Source of the DNA: Streptomyces malachitofuscus
GTDB lineage: Bacteria > Actinomycetota > Actinomycetes > Streptomycetales > Streptomycetaceae
Assembly (NCBI RefSeq): GCF_014650055.1
Contig: NZ_BMUF01000001.1
Location: 124,001 to 188,000, forward strand
Direction: 5' to 3'
Length of the DNA: 64,000 nt
The position numbers and the translations under genes are program-made. The notes under the pieces were generated by a model. It was given only the letters and a program-made list of their open reading frames with translations. It did not search any database and had not been told where the DNA came from. Positions 53,162 through 61,406 of the stretch are shown in pieces; position 1 is the first letter of the stretch; each line of letters starts with the position of its first letter.

Positions 53162-54241
53162 ATGAGCCCCCGCGCCGGCCGGTCCGGCCCCCACACTCTC
53201 GCCTTCGTCGAGAGCCCGGTACAGCTGCTCAACGTGCTGGAGTGGGCGCACGCGCACGCCCCCGGCGTGGGACTCACCCTGGTGGTGCTGTCCCCGGTGG
53301 ACCCGATGACCCGCGGCCAGCTGCGCCGTATGGCGGAGCTGGCCCGCGAGGAGGGCCACGAGGTCCGCTGGGAGGAGGCGCGCGGGGGAGCGGGCGCCCC
53401 GCTGCGGACGGTCGGCGGACTGACCGGACTGCTCCGCCGGGCCTCCCGCGTCGTCCTCGGCGACCCCTTCTCCCGCTACGTCCAGCTGCTGCTGACGATC
53501 ACCCGGGCCCGGGACGTCGTCGTGGTCGACGACGGCACCGCGACCATGGAGTTCGTCGGCCAGCTGGCCCGGGGCGAGCGGCTGGTGCGCTGGCACCGCA
53601 AGGGCGGCCGCTCCGGCCCCCGCGACCTCCTCCTCGCGCCCGTGTCCGCCGCCGCCCGGCGCCGGCTCACCCCGGGCGGCAAAGGGACCGTGGAGGTGTT
53701 CACCTCCATGCCCATGGAGGACACCCCGCCCGGAGTCACCGTCCGGGCCCACACGTTCGCCTGGACCCGGGACCGCTTCGGCCCGCCCCGCATCACCCGG
53801 GGCGCCGACCTGGTGGGCACCTCGCTGGTGGAGACCGGCGTGGTGGACGGCGACGCCTACCTGGAGGCCGTGCGCTCCCTGGCGAGCGCCCACGGCGCCC
53901 GGCGCTACTTCGCCCACCGCCGCGAGAGCGCCGAGAAGCTCCACCGGCTGGCGGTGGAGACGGGCCTGGAGATCGTCCGCCCCGAACTCCCCCTGGAGCT
54001 GATCGCCCGCCGCGGCCCCATCGGCCGCACCGTGCTCAGCTTCCCGTCCACCGTCGTCCACACCCTCCCGCTCGCCCTGACCGGCACGGACGTCCGCGTG
54101 GCGGTCTGCGACATCGACCCCGCCTGGCTGACCACGACGGCCTCCCCGCGCGCGCAGGGCTTCCTGACCGGGGTGACGGACTCGGCGCGGGACATCCACC
54201 GGCTGCCGGCACCGGACCCGCCCCCGCTGTCCGCCAGATGA
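53162..54241 (+). CDS. putative sialyltransferase-like glycosyltransferase
   Basis: A 359-residue protein with LAFVESPVQLLNVLEWAHAH at the start, VVVVDDGTATMEFVGQLA in the middle, and YFAHRRESAEKLHRLA...VRPELPLELIARRGPIG...SFPSTVVHTLPLAL at the end. The HxRE and S-motif-like pieces recall GT52/GT80-like sialyltransferases. It closes the NeuA-NeuB operon. It probably transfers the activated nonulosonic acid; acceptor unknown. Confidence 0.75.
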   Translation: MSPRAGRSGPHTLAFVESPVQLLNVLEWAHAHAPGVGLTLVVLSPVDPMTRGQLRRMAELAREEGHEVRWEEARGGAGAPLRTVGGLTGLLRRASRVVLGDPFSRYVQLLLTITRARDVVVVDDGTATMEFVGQLARGERLVRWHRKGGRSGPRDLLLAPVSAAARRRLTPGGKGTVEVFTSMPMEDTPPGVTVRAHTFAWTRDRFGPPRITRGADLVGTSLVETGVVDGDAYLEAVRSLASAHGARRYFAHRRESAEKLHRLAVETGLEIVRPELPLELIARRGPIGRTVLSFPSTVVHTLPLALTGTDVRVAVCDIDPAWLTTTASPRAQGFLTGVTDSARDIHRLPAPDPPPLSAR

Positions 54242-54314
54242 ACCGCTCCGCGTGGGCTGGGCCGAGCGTGGTATCCGTGAAGGAGGCGGATGGGTGCCGG
54301 AACCCGGGCACGAT

Positions 54315-54328
54315 GTGACGCATGTCAC
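54315..54328. promoter_or_regulatory. candidate Crp site
   Basis: GTGACGCATGTCAC fits the reported Streptomyces Crp pattern GTG-N6-GNCAC. It lies in the 246-bp region upstream of the M20 gene, with a TTGACA at 54387-54392 downstream. No other function is evident for the palindrome. Confidence 0.45.
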
Positions 54329-54487
54329 GATCCGGCAGGTCATAAGGCCTTCACCCCGCAAAAGGCGGCGAGTGTACCCATCCGGATTGACAGCTATGCG
54401 TGGGGCAGCCGGGTTTTCTTCGTCTGACGGGCTGATTTTTCTTGATCGAGGGTCGGTAGTCGGCTTCGGCGCCCTACTCTTCAAAGG

Positions 54488-55729
54488 GTGAAACCACTGA
54501 TGTCACTGGAGTCCGAGGTCGACCTCCCCGGTGGAGCGGTGCTCCCCGGAGCGTTGCCGGAGGCCCTGCGTGCCGAGCTCGTCGCGTTCCGCCGCGACCT
54601 GCACATGCACCCGGAGCTCGGCAACCAGGAGTTCCGCACCACCGCCGCGATCAAGGAGCGTCTGGAGCGGGCCGGTCTTCGGCCCCGCGTACTCTCCAGC
54701 GGGACCGGTCTGATCTGTGACATCGGAACGGACGGCGAGGCGGGCACCGACTCCGCGATGCTGGCCATGCGCGCCGACATCGACGCCCTGCCCATCCCCG
54801 ACATGAAGACCGAGTGCGCCTACCGGTCCACCGTGCCCGACCGCGCCCACGCCTGCGGCCACGACGTGCACACCACCGTGGTGCTGGGCACCGGCCTCGT
54901 CCTGGCCGAGCTGCACCGCCAGGGCCTGCTGCCCCGGCCCGTGCGGCTGATCTTCCAGCCCGCCGAGGAGGTGCTGCCCGGCGGCGCCGCCGACGCCATC
55001 GCGGACGGCGCGCTCGACGGCATCGGCCGGATCATCGCCGTGCACTGCGACCCCCGCGTCGACGCCGGGAAGATCGGGCTGCGCCAGGGCCCCATCACCT
55101 CCGCCTGCGACCGGCTGGAGATCACCCTCGACGGCCCCGGCGGGCACACCGCCCGCCCGCATCTGACCACGGACCTGGTCACCGCCGCCGCCCGCGTCGT
55201 CACCGACGTGCCCGCCCTGGTCGGCCGGCGGGTCGACAGCCGCAGCGGACTCGCCGTGACCTGGGGCAGGATCGAGTCGGGCCACGCGCCCAACGTCATC
55301 CCGCAGCACGCCGAGCTGTCCGGAACCGTGCGCTGTCTGGACCTGGAGGCGTGGCGGCAGGCCCCCGACGTCGTGGTCGCGGCCATCGACGAGGTGGCCA
55401 ATCTGCACCGCGCCAAGTCGGAGATCAACTACGTGCGCGGCGTCCCCCCGGTGGTCAACGAGGCCGGGGCCACGGAACTGCTGCGCGACGCGATGATCGC
55501 CCGGCGCGGGGTGGAGTCCGTCGAGGGCACCCAGCAGAGCCTCGGCGGCGAGGACTTCTCCTGGTACCTGGAGCGCGTCCCCGGCGCCATGGCCCGCCTC
55601 GGCGTCCGCACCCCCGGCGAGCGCACCGTGCGCGACCTGCACCAGGGCGACTTCGACGTGGACGAACACGCGATCACCGTGGGCGTGGAACTCTTCACCG
55701 CGGCAGCCCTCCTGGACGCCCTGCGCTGA
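54488..55729 (+). CDS. M20-family amidohydrolase
   Basis: A 413-residue M20D zinc hydrolase. Metal ligands are in HACGHDVHTT, QPAEEVLPGG and AVHCDPR. The dimerisation domain carries GPGGHTARPH, and the C-terminal site is QSLGGEDFSWYL. Family members cleave N-acyl amino acids or dipeptides. GTG 54488 follows AAAGG closely; an ATG 12 bases later is an equally good start. It precedes the nucleoside-uptake genes but is separated by 416 bp and a terminator-like repeat. Confidence 0.92.
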   Translation: MKPLMSLESEVDLPGGAVLPGALPEALRAELVAFRRDLHMHPELGNQEFRTTAAIKERLERAGLRPRVLSSGTGLICDIGTDGEAGTDSAMLAMRADIDALPIPDMKTECAYRSTVPDRAHACGHDVHTTVVLGTGLVLAELHRQGLLPRPVRLIFQPAEEVLPGGAADAIADGALDGIGRIIAVHCDPRVDAGKIGLRQGPITSACDRLEITLDGPGGHTARPHLTTDLVTAAARVVTDVPALVGRRVDSRSGLAVTWGRIESGHAPNVIPQHAELSGTVRCLDLEAWRQAPDVVVAAIDEVANLHRAKSEINYVRGVPPVVNEAGATELLRDAMIARRGVESVEGTQQSLGGEDFSWYLERVPGAMARLGVRTPGERTVRDLHQGDFDVDEHAITVGVELFTAAALLDALR

Positions 55730-55751
55730 CCCGTCCAGCCCGCACAGAACA

Positions 55752-55828
55752 GCCCCTCCGGCGTTTTGAGGAGCGGGATCCGGGGCGGAGCCCCGGGGTC
55801 GGGACGGGAAGGGGCGGCGGGGGCGAAA
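55752..55828. repeat. Streptomyces-type dispersed terminator-like repeat
   Basis: GCCCCTCCGGCG...GAGGAGCGGGATCCGGGGCGGAGCCCCGGGG...GGGCGGCGGGGGCGAAA matches from memory a widespread Streptomyces intergenic element. The central hairpin is 55780-55796. Confidence 0.6.
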
Positions 55829-56078
55829 ACCCGCAGGCCCAGCCCAGCACTCCACCCGCACATCCGACCCCACCCGCACACCCCACCCACCCCGGCCACC
55901 CCACCCGCCCCCCTCCGCTTGCGCACCGCGCAGCGGAGGGGCAGCGTGAACCCCGTGCAGGCGCGCGCGACTTACCGATCGCCCGGTGCGGCCCCCTGCG
56001 GCCCCACGGTTCACAAGGACGTAACCGGCCATCGGCACGAATGGATAACGGCACCGCGGAACCCCGTTCCCAGGAGTG

Positions 56079-56103
56079 TCTACGCGCGTTAATGTGCGCC
56101 GAA
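56079..56103 (+). promoter_or_regulatory. conserved 25-bp element upstream of BMP lipoprotein 1
   Basis: This stretch contains CTACGCGCGTTAATGTGCG and differs at only two positions from the stretch at 57381-57405. In both cases a GGATAAC ends exactly 30 bases before it. The core is a near-palindrome related to the perfect CTACGCGCGTAG at 58620. Confidence 0.8.
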
Positions 56104-56145
56104 CCGAGCACCCGCTGCGGGGCTTTGGAGAATGGGGAACTTCAG

Positions 56146-57195
56146 ATGCGTCGGATATCCAAACTGACCCGCGTCGCGGTGGGGGTCGCCTCGCTCGCTC
56201 TCGCCGCCACCGCCTGCGGCGGTACCAGCAGTGACAACAACGACAGCGGCGGCTCCAAGGAAGACCTCGGCCTCGCCATCGCCTACGACATCGGCGGCAA
56301 AGGCGACCAGTCCTTCAACGACGCCGCCTTCGCCGGTCTGACCAAGGCCAAGGACGAGTTCGGCTACAAGACCGCCGACGTCGAGCCCACCGAGGGCGAG
56401 ACCGACGCGGACAAGGAGCAGCGTCTGGCCTCGCTGGCCCGCCAGGGCTACAACCCGGTCATCGGCGTCGGCTTCGCCTACGGCCCCGCGATGAAGGCCG
56501 TGGCCGCCAAGTACCCGAAGACGACCTTCGGCATCGTCGACTCCGTGGTCGAGGGCGACAACGTCGCCTCCCTGGTCTTCGCCGAGGAGCAGGCCTCCTA
56601 CCTCGCCGGTGTCGCCGCGGCCAAGGCCACCAAGACCAAGACCGTCGGCTTCGTCGGCGGTGTGGACATCCCGCTGATCCACAAGTTCCAGGCGGGCTAC
56701 GAGCAGGGCGTCAAGGCCACCGACCCCAAGGTCAAGGTGATCTCGCAGTACCTGACGCAGACCGCGGAGGAGGGCGGCTTCTCCAGCCCCGACAAGGGCA
56801 AGGCCGCCGCCGAGGGCCAGATCGAGAAGAACGCCGACGTCATCTACCAGGCGGCCGGTCTCTCCGGTCAGGGCGTCATCGAGGCCGCCGCGAAGGCGAA
56901 GGTCTGGGCGATCGGCGTCGACTCCGACCAGTTCAAGCAGGAAGCCCTCGCCGCGTACAAGGACTTCATCCTCACCTCCGCCCTCAAGGACGTCGGCGGT
57001 GCGGTGTACGCCCTGGCCAAGTCGGTGGAGGACGGCGAGCCGCTGACCGGCACCCAGGTCTTCGACCTCAAGGTGAACGGCGTCGGCCTCTCGGAGAGCA
57101 ACCCGAAGATGGCCGAGGTCCCGGACCTCACGGACGCCGTGGCCGAGGCCAAGGAAGGCATCATCGACGGCTCCATCAAGGTCAAGACGGAGTAG
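56146..57195 (+). CDS. BMP-family nucleoside-binding lipoprotein (copy 1)
   Basis: A 349-residue lipoprotein. The signal ends in lipobox LAATAC. The mature part has the Bmp/PnrA pattern: LAIAYDIGGKGDQSFNDAAF, GYNPVIGVGFAYGPA, TFGIVDSVVEG, EEQASYLAGVAAA, GFVGGVDIPLIHKFQAGY and YQAAGLSGQGVIEAA. It would bind nucleosides outside the membrane and feed the ABC transporter encoded downstream. It is a tandem paralog of 57460-58509, with the same length. Confidence 0.95.
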   Translation: MRRISKLTRVAVGVASLALAATACGGTSSDNNDSGGSKEDLGLAIAYDIGGKGDQSFNDAAFAGLTKAKDEFGYKTADVEPTEGETDADKEQRLASLARQGYNPVIGVGFAYGPAMKAVAAKYPKTTFGIVDSVVEGDNVASLVFAEEQASYLAGVAAAKATKTKTVGFVGGVDIPLIHKFQAGYEQGVKATDPKVKVISQYLTQTAEEGGFSSPDKGKAAAEGQIEKNADVIYQAAGLSGQGVIEAAAKAKVWAIGVDSDQFKQEALAAYKDFILTSALKDVGGAVYALAKSVEDGEPLTGTQVFDLKVNGVGLSESNPKMAEVPDLTDAVAEAKEGIIDGSIKVKTE

Positions 57196-57222
57196 CACTC
57201 CGAGCATCACGCATCGGTACGA

Positions 57223-57254
57223 AACGGGCGGGCGCCCTCCGGCGCCCGCCCGTT
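57223..57254 (+). terminator. terminator after BMP lipoprotein 1
   Basis: Perfect 14-base arms AACGGGCGGGCGCC/GGCGCCCGCCCGTT around CTCC, 27 bases after the stop. It separates the two lipoprotein transcripts. Confidence 0.88.
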
Positions 57255-57380
57255 CGGCGTATCCCCGCCCGCTCACCCACCGCCACCTACCGTTCGCGAT
57301 CGGCAAGCCCGTGACCACGGCTCGGGACCGTGTTGGGCACGGCCGGATAACAAGGTGGACAGAAGGGGTTTTCAGGCAGG

Positions 57381-57405
57381 TCTACGCGCGTTAATCTGCG
57401 GCGAA
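57381..57405 (+). promoter_or_regulatory. conserved 25-bp element upstream of BMP lipoprotein 2
   Basis: TCTACGCGCGTTAAT followed by CTGCGGCGAA, the second copy of the element at 56079-56103, with GGATAAC at the same distance upstream (57345-57351). Confidence 0.8.
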
Positions 57406-57459
57406 GCCAGCGCCGTAGCTGAACCGTCCCGGCGCTTTGTACGACTAGGAGCACCACAC

Positions 57460-58509
57460 ATGCGCCGGATTTCCCGGATCACGGTCGCAGGCGCAGCGAC
57501 CGCCTCCCTGGCCCTCGCCCTCTCCGCCTGCGGCGGCACCTCGACCTCGTCGGGCTCGTCGGACTCGAAGGAGGACAAGGGCCTCGCCATCGCGTACGAC
57601 GTCGGCGGCAAGGGCGACCAGTCCTTCAACGACGCCGCGTACGCGGGCCTGGAGCAGGCGAAGAAGGAGTTCGGCTACAAGACCGCCGACGTCGAGCCCA
57701 CCGACGGCGAGACGGACGCGGACAAGGAGCAGCGCCTCGTCTCGCTGGCGAAGCAGGGCTACAACCCGGTCATCGGTGTCGGCTACGCGTACGCCGCCGC
57801 CGTGAAGGGCGCCGCGGAGAAGTTCCCGGACACCACCTTCGGCATCGTCGACGACGCCACGGTCGAGGCGGACAACGTCGCCGACCTGGTCTTCTCCGAG
57901 GAGCAGGCCTCCTACCTGGCCGGTGTCGCCGCCGCCGAGAGCACCAAGACGAACGTCGTCGGCTTCGTGGGCGGTGTGAACATCCCGCTGATCCACAAGT
58001 TCCGCGCCGGCTTCGAGCAGGGCGTGAAGGCCACCGACCCCAAGGTCAAGGTGATCTCGCAGTTCCTGACGCAGACCGCGGAGGAGGGCGGCTTCTCCAG
58101 CCCCGACAAGGGCAAGGCCGCCGCCGAGGGCCAGATCGAGAAGAAGGCCGACGTCGTCTACGCGGCCGCCGGCCTGTCCGGCCAGGGCGTCATCGAGGCC
58201 GCCGCCGCCAACAAGGTGTGGGCGATCGGTGTCGACTCCGACCAGTACAAGCAGGAAGCCCTCGCCAAGTACAAGGACTCGATTCTCACCTCGGCGATGA
58301 AGGACGTCGCCAAGGCGGTGTACAACCTGGCGAAGTCGGTCGAGGACGGCAAGCCCGCGACCGGTATCGTCAAGGGCGATCTGAAGACGGGTGAGGTGAG
58401 CCTGTCGAACTCCAACCCGAAGTTCGCGGACGACGCCGAGCTCCAGGAAGCCATCAAGACGGCCAAGGAGAAGATCATCAGCGGCGAGATCAAGGTCAAG
58501 TCGAGCTGA
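57460..58509 (+). CDS. BMP-family nucleoside-binding lipoprotein (copy 2)
   Basis: A 349-residue lipoprotein with lipobox LALSAC and the same motifs as copy 1 (LAIAYDVGGKGDQSFNDAAY, GYNPVIGVGYAYAAA, GFVGGVNIPLIHKFRAGF, YAAAGLSGQGVIEAA). Long identical stretches, such as the DKGKAAAEGQIEK region, show tandem duplication. AGGAG lies eight bases before the ATG. The two copies may differ in nucleoside preference. Confidence 0.95.
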   Translation: MRRISRITVAGAATASLALALSACGGTSTSSGSSDSKEDKGLAIAYDVGGKGDQSFNDAAYAGLEQAKKEFGYKTADVEPTDGETDADKEQRLVSLAKQGYNPVIGVGYAYAAAVKGAAEKFPDTTFGIVDDATVEADNVADLVFSEEQASYLAGVAAAESTKTNVVGFVGGVNIPLIHKFRAGFEQGVKATDPKVKVISQFLTQTAEEGGFSSPDKGKAAAEGQIEKKADVVYAAAGLSGQGVIEAAAANKVWAIGVDSDQYKQEALAKYKDSILTSAMKDVAKAVYNLAKSVEDGKPATGIVKGDLKTGEVSLSNSNPKFADDAELQEAIKTAKEKIISGEIKVKSS

Positions 58510-58545
58510 GTAACCCTCTGAACCACCGTGGGGTTGCGACCGCTG

Positions 58546-58582
58546 GACGGGGTACGGGGAGCCGGGCTCCCCGTACCCCGTC
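58546..58582 (+). terminator. terminator after BMP lipoprotein 2
   Basis: A perfect 17-bp stem with a three-base loop, 36 bases after the stop. It may give partial read-through into the ABC operon or full separation from it. Confidence 0.9.
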
Positions 58583-58619
58583 GGTCAGGGGCGCCACCCC
58601 TTTGTATGCCGTAGGGGCG

Positions 58620-58631
58620 CTACGCGCGTAG
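58620..58631. promoter_or_regulatory. 12-bp perfect palindrome CTACGCGCGTAG before the ABC operon
   Basis: A perfect palindrome, 28 bases upstream of the ABC start and between the terminator and the gene. The same CTACGCGCGT core precedes both lipoprotein genes, so one regulator probably controls all three transcripts. Confidence 0.8.
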
Positions 58632-58659
58632 ACGGCCCCCGTCCCCAGGAGAGTGCGTC

Positions 58660-60285
58660 ATCAACGCGTCCAGCAGCCCTCCGGCCGGAGCGGCGGTCAA
58701 CGATTCGGTGACCGCCGTCGAGCTCGCCGGGATCACCAAGCGCTTCCCCGGCGTCGTCGCCAACCACGACATCCATCTCACCGTCCGCAAGGGCACCGTC
58801 CATGCCCTCGTCGGTGAGAACGGCGCCGGCAAGTCGACCCTGATGAAGATCCTCTACGGCATGCAGAAGCCGGACGAGGGCACCATCGCGGTCCACGGCG
58901 AGAAGGTGAGCTTCTCGTCCCCCGCCGACGCCATCGCGCGCGGCATCGGCATGGTGCACCAGCACTTCATGCTCGCCGACAACCTCACCGTCCTCGAGAA
59001 CGTCGTCCTCGGCAGCGAGAAGCTCTACGGCATCGGCGCCAAGGCCCGCCGCAAGATCAAGGAGCTCTCCGACCGCTACGGCCTCGGCGTCCGCCCCGAC
59101 GTGCTGATGGAGGAGCTCGGCGTCGCCGCCCGCCAGCGCGTGGAGATCCTCAAGGTCCTCTACCGCGGCGCCACCACCCTGATCCTCGACGAGCCCACCG
59201 CCGTCCTGGTGCCGCAGGAGGTCGACGCCCTCTTCGACAACCTGCGCGAGCTCAAGGCCGAGGGCCTGTCGGTCATCTTCATCTCCCACAAGCTGGGCGA
59301 GGTCCTCTCCGTCGCCGACGAGATCACCGTCATCCGCCGCGGCACGACCGTCGGCACCGCCGTCCCCGCCGAGACGACGCCGCGTCAGCTCGCCGAGCTG
59401 ATGGTGGGCAGCGAACTGCCCACGCCGGAGACGGCCGAATCCACCGTCACCGACCGCCCCGTCATCACCGTCGACAAGCTGCGCCTGACGGCCGACGGCG
59501 GCAAGGCGCTGCTCGACGACATCTCCTTCACCATCCACGAGGGCGAGGTCCTCGGCATCGCGGGCGTCGAGGGCAACGGCCAGACCGAACTGGTCGACGC
59601 CCTGATCGGCCTGCGGCACGCCGACTCCGGCGTCATCCGGCTGGCCGACGAGGAGATCACCGCCTGGCCCACCCGCAGGCGCCGCGAGCAGGGCATCGGC
59701 TACATCCCCGAGGACCGCCACCGCCACGGCCTGCTCCTGGAGGCCCCCCTCTGGGAGAACCGCATCCTCGGCCACGTCACCGAACGGCCCAACGCGAAGG
59801 GCATCTGGCTGGACCCGAAGTCCGCCCAGGAGGACACCCGCCGCATCGTCGAGACGTACGACGTCCGCACCCCCGGCATCGACGTCACCGCGGCCTCCCT
59901 CTCCGGCGGCAACCAGCAGAAGCTGATCGTCGGCCGCGAGATGAGCCACCAGCCGCGCTTCCTGATCGCCGCCCACCCCACCCGCGGTGTGGACGTCGGC
60001 GCACAGGCCGCCATCTGGGACCACATCCGCGAGGCCCGCCGCGAGGGCCTGGCCGTGCTGCTGATCTCCGCCGACCTGGACGAGCTCATCGGCCTGTCCG
60101 ACACCCTCCGCGTGATCTACGACGGCAAGCTGGTCGCGGACGCCGACCCGGCCACCATCACCCCGGAGGAACTCGGCACCGCCATGACCGGCGCCGCCGA
60201 GGGCCACCTCGAACACGACGAGACCCCCGAGACCCCGGGCAAGACGTCCAAGTCCCCCGAGTCTCCGGAAGACGAGGCCCGCTGA
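58660..60285 (+). CDS. nucleoside ABC transporter, tandem ATPase
   Basis: About 541 residues with two ATPase domains. Domain 1 has Walker A GENGAGKSTLM, a degenerate signature region AARQRVEILK, and Walker B TLILDEPTA. Domain 2 has a degenerate Walker A (GVEGNGQTEL), signature LSGGNQQK and AHPTRGVD. This asymmetry is usual in BMP-linked nucleoside/sugar importers. AGGAG lies eight bases before an in-frame ATC at 58660. The first ordinary in-frame start (GTG 58708) has no RBS, so an ATC start is proposed. The stop overlaps the permease ATG. Confidence 0.9.
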   Translation: MNASSSPPAGAAVNDSVTAVELAGITKRFPGVVANHDIHLTVRKGTVHALVGENGAGKSTLMKILYGMQKPDEGTIAVHGEKVSFSSPADAIARGIGMVHQHFMLADNLTVLENVVLGSEKLYGIGAKARRKIKELSDRYGLGVRPDVLMEELGVAARQRVEILKVLYRGATTLILDEPTAVLVPQEVDALFDNLRELKAEGLSVIFISHKLGEVLSVADEITVIRRGTTVGTAVPAETTPRQLAELMVGSELPTPETAESTVTDRPVITVDKLRLTADGGKALLDDISFTIHEGEVLGIAGVEGNGQTELVDALIGLRHADSGVIRLADEEITAWPTRRRREQGIGYIPEDRHRHGLLLEAPLWENRILGHVTERPNAKGIWLDPKSAQEDTRRIVETYDVRTPGIDVTAASLSGGNQQKLIVGREMSHQPRFLIAAHPTRGVDVGAQAAIWDHIREARREGLAVLLISADLDELIGLSDTLRVIYDGKLVADADPATITPEELGTAMTGAAEGHLEHDETPETPGKTSKSPESPEDEAR

Positions 60286-61406
60286 TGAAGAAGTTCGACA
60301 AGGAGCGCGTGCTCCTCGCCGTGGCCGGGCCGGTCATCGCGCTCGCCGTGGCCTTCGTGCTGAGCGCGATCGTGCTGGTCGCCTCCGGCAAGAACCCGGT
60401 CGAGCCGTTCGCCCTCATGTTCGAGCAGGCCGGTTTCTCGGACATCCAGGTCCTGATCATCAACCAGGCGTCGATGTACTACATCGCGGCCCTCGCGGTC
60501 GCCATCGGCTTCCGGATGAACCTGTTCAACATCGGCGTCGACGGCCAGTACCAGCTCGGCGCCATGATGGCCGCCATCGTCGGCGCCCACATGAACCTGC
60601 CGGCCGCCCTGCAGATCCCGCTGCTGCTCCTCACCGCCGTGTTCACCGGAGCCTTCTGGGCCGGCATCGCAGGCGTCCTCAAGGTCACCCGCGGCGTCAG
60701 CGAGGTCGTCGCGACGATCATGCTCAACGCCATCGCGACCTCCGTGATCGGCTACCTCTGGCTGCCCACCGTCTTCGGCGTCAAGGTCGGCAACAACAAC
60801 ACCACCGGCGAGATGCACGAGTCCGGCTGGGTCCCCGGCATCGACATGGGCGCGGCCGGCGAGATCTACGGCCTGGTGGTCCTCGCCGTCCTGCTCGGCA
60901 TCGGCTACTGGGTCGTCCTCAACCGCACCCGCTTCGGCTTCGACCTGCGCGCCTCCGGCGCCTCGGAGTCCGCCGCCTCCGCCAGCGGCGTCGACCCCAA
61001 GCGCATGGTCCTCACCGCCATGCTGCTCTCCGGCGCCATCGCCGGTCTCGCGGGTCTGCCGATCCTCCTCGGCGACTCCCACACCTACAACCTCAGCTTC
61101 CCGACCGGCATCGGCTTCCTCGGCATCGGCATCGCCCTGCTCGGCCGCAACAGCCCGGTGGGCATCGCCTTCGCCGCCCTGCTGTGGGCGTGGCTCGACA
61201 AGGCCTCGCCCGAGCTGGACTTCCACGGCTACGACAAGGAGATCGCGGTCATCATGCAGGGCCTGATCGTCCTCTCCGTCGTGGTCTCCTACGAGGCCGT
61301 CCGCGAGTGGGGCCTGCGCCGCCAGCAGCGCCGCGTCGGCGCGGAGCTCGCCGCGGGCCACGTCCTCGGCGCCAACAACACCACGAAGGAGGTGGCCGGC
61401 CGATGA
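60285..61406 (+). CDS. nucleoside ABC transporter permease 1
   Basis: A 373-residue membrane protein of the BPD_transp_2 family with about nine helices. The core includes MNLFNIGVDGQYQLGAMMAA and GVSEVVATIMLNAIATSVIGYLW. It forms the channel with permease 2. Its start overlaps the ATPase stop (TGATG) and its stop overlaps permease 2 (ATGA). Confidence 0.94.
   Translation: MKKFDKERVLLAVAGPVIALAVAFVLSAIVLVASGKNPVEPFALMFEQAGFSDIQVLIINQASMYYIAALAVAIGFRMNLFNIGVDGQYQLGAMMAAIVGAHMNLPAALQIPLLLLTAVFTGAFWAGIAGVLKVTRGVSEVVATIMLNAIATSVIGYLWLPTVFGVKVGNNNTTGEMHESGWVPGIDMGAAGEIYGLVVLAVLLGIGYWVVLNRTRFGFDLRASGASESAASASGVDPKRMVLTAMLLSGAIAGLAGLPILLGDSHTYNLSFPTGIGFLGIGIALLGRNSPVGIAFAALLWAWLDKASPELDFHGYDKEIAVIMQGLIVLSVVVSYEAVREWGLRRQQRRVGAELAAGHVLGANNTTKEVAGR

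Larger units (their letters stand above)
55730..56145. other. intergenic region with repeat and BMP lipoprotein promoter
   Basis: There is no gene here. The first part (55752-55828) is a Streptomyces-type dispersed repeat with a CCGGGGC-GGA-GCCCCGG hairpin at 55780-55796, likely ending the M20 transcript. A long C/A-rich tract follows (55850-55910). The last 110 bases hold the lipoprotein promoter: GGATAAC at 56043-56049 and the CTACGCGCGTTA element at 56080-56091. Confidence 0.65.

Noticed and set aside
52067..54484. An 805-codon minus-strand reading frame opposite NeuB and the last transferase gene
   Set aside because: It is the antisense shadow of well-supported genes in GC-rich DNA, with no domain and no RBS.
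58585..60216. A 543-codon minus-strand frame opposite the ABC ATPase
   Set aside because: An antisense shadow; no protein motif, and the ATPase motifs are all on the plus strand.
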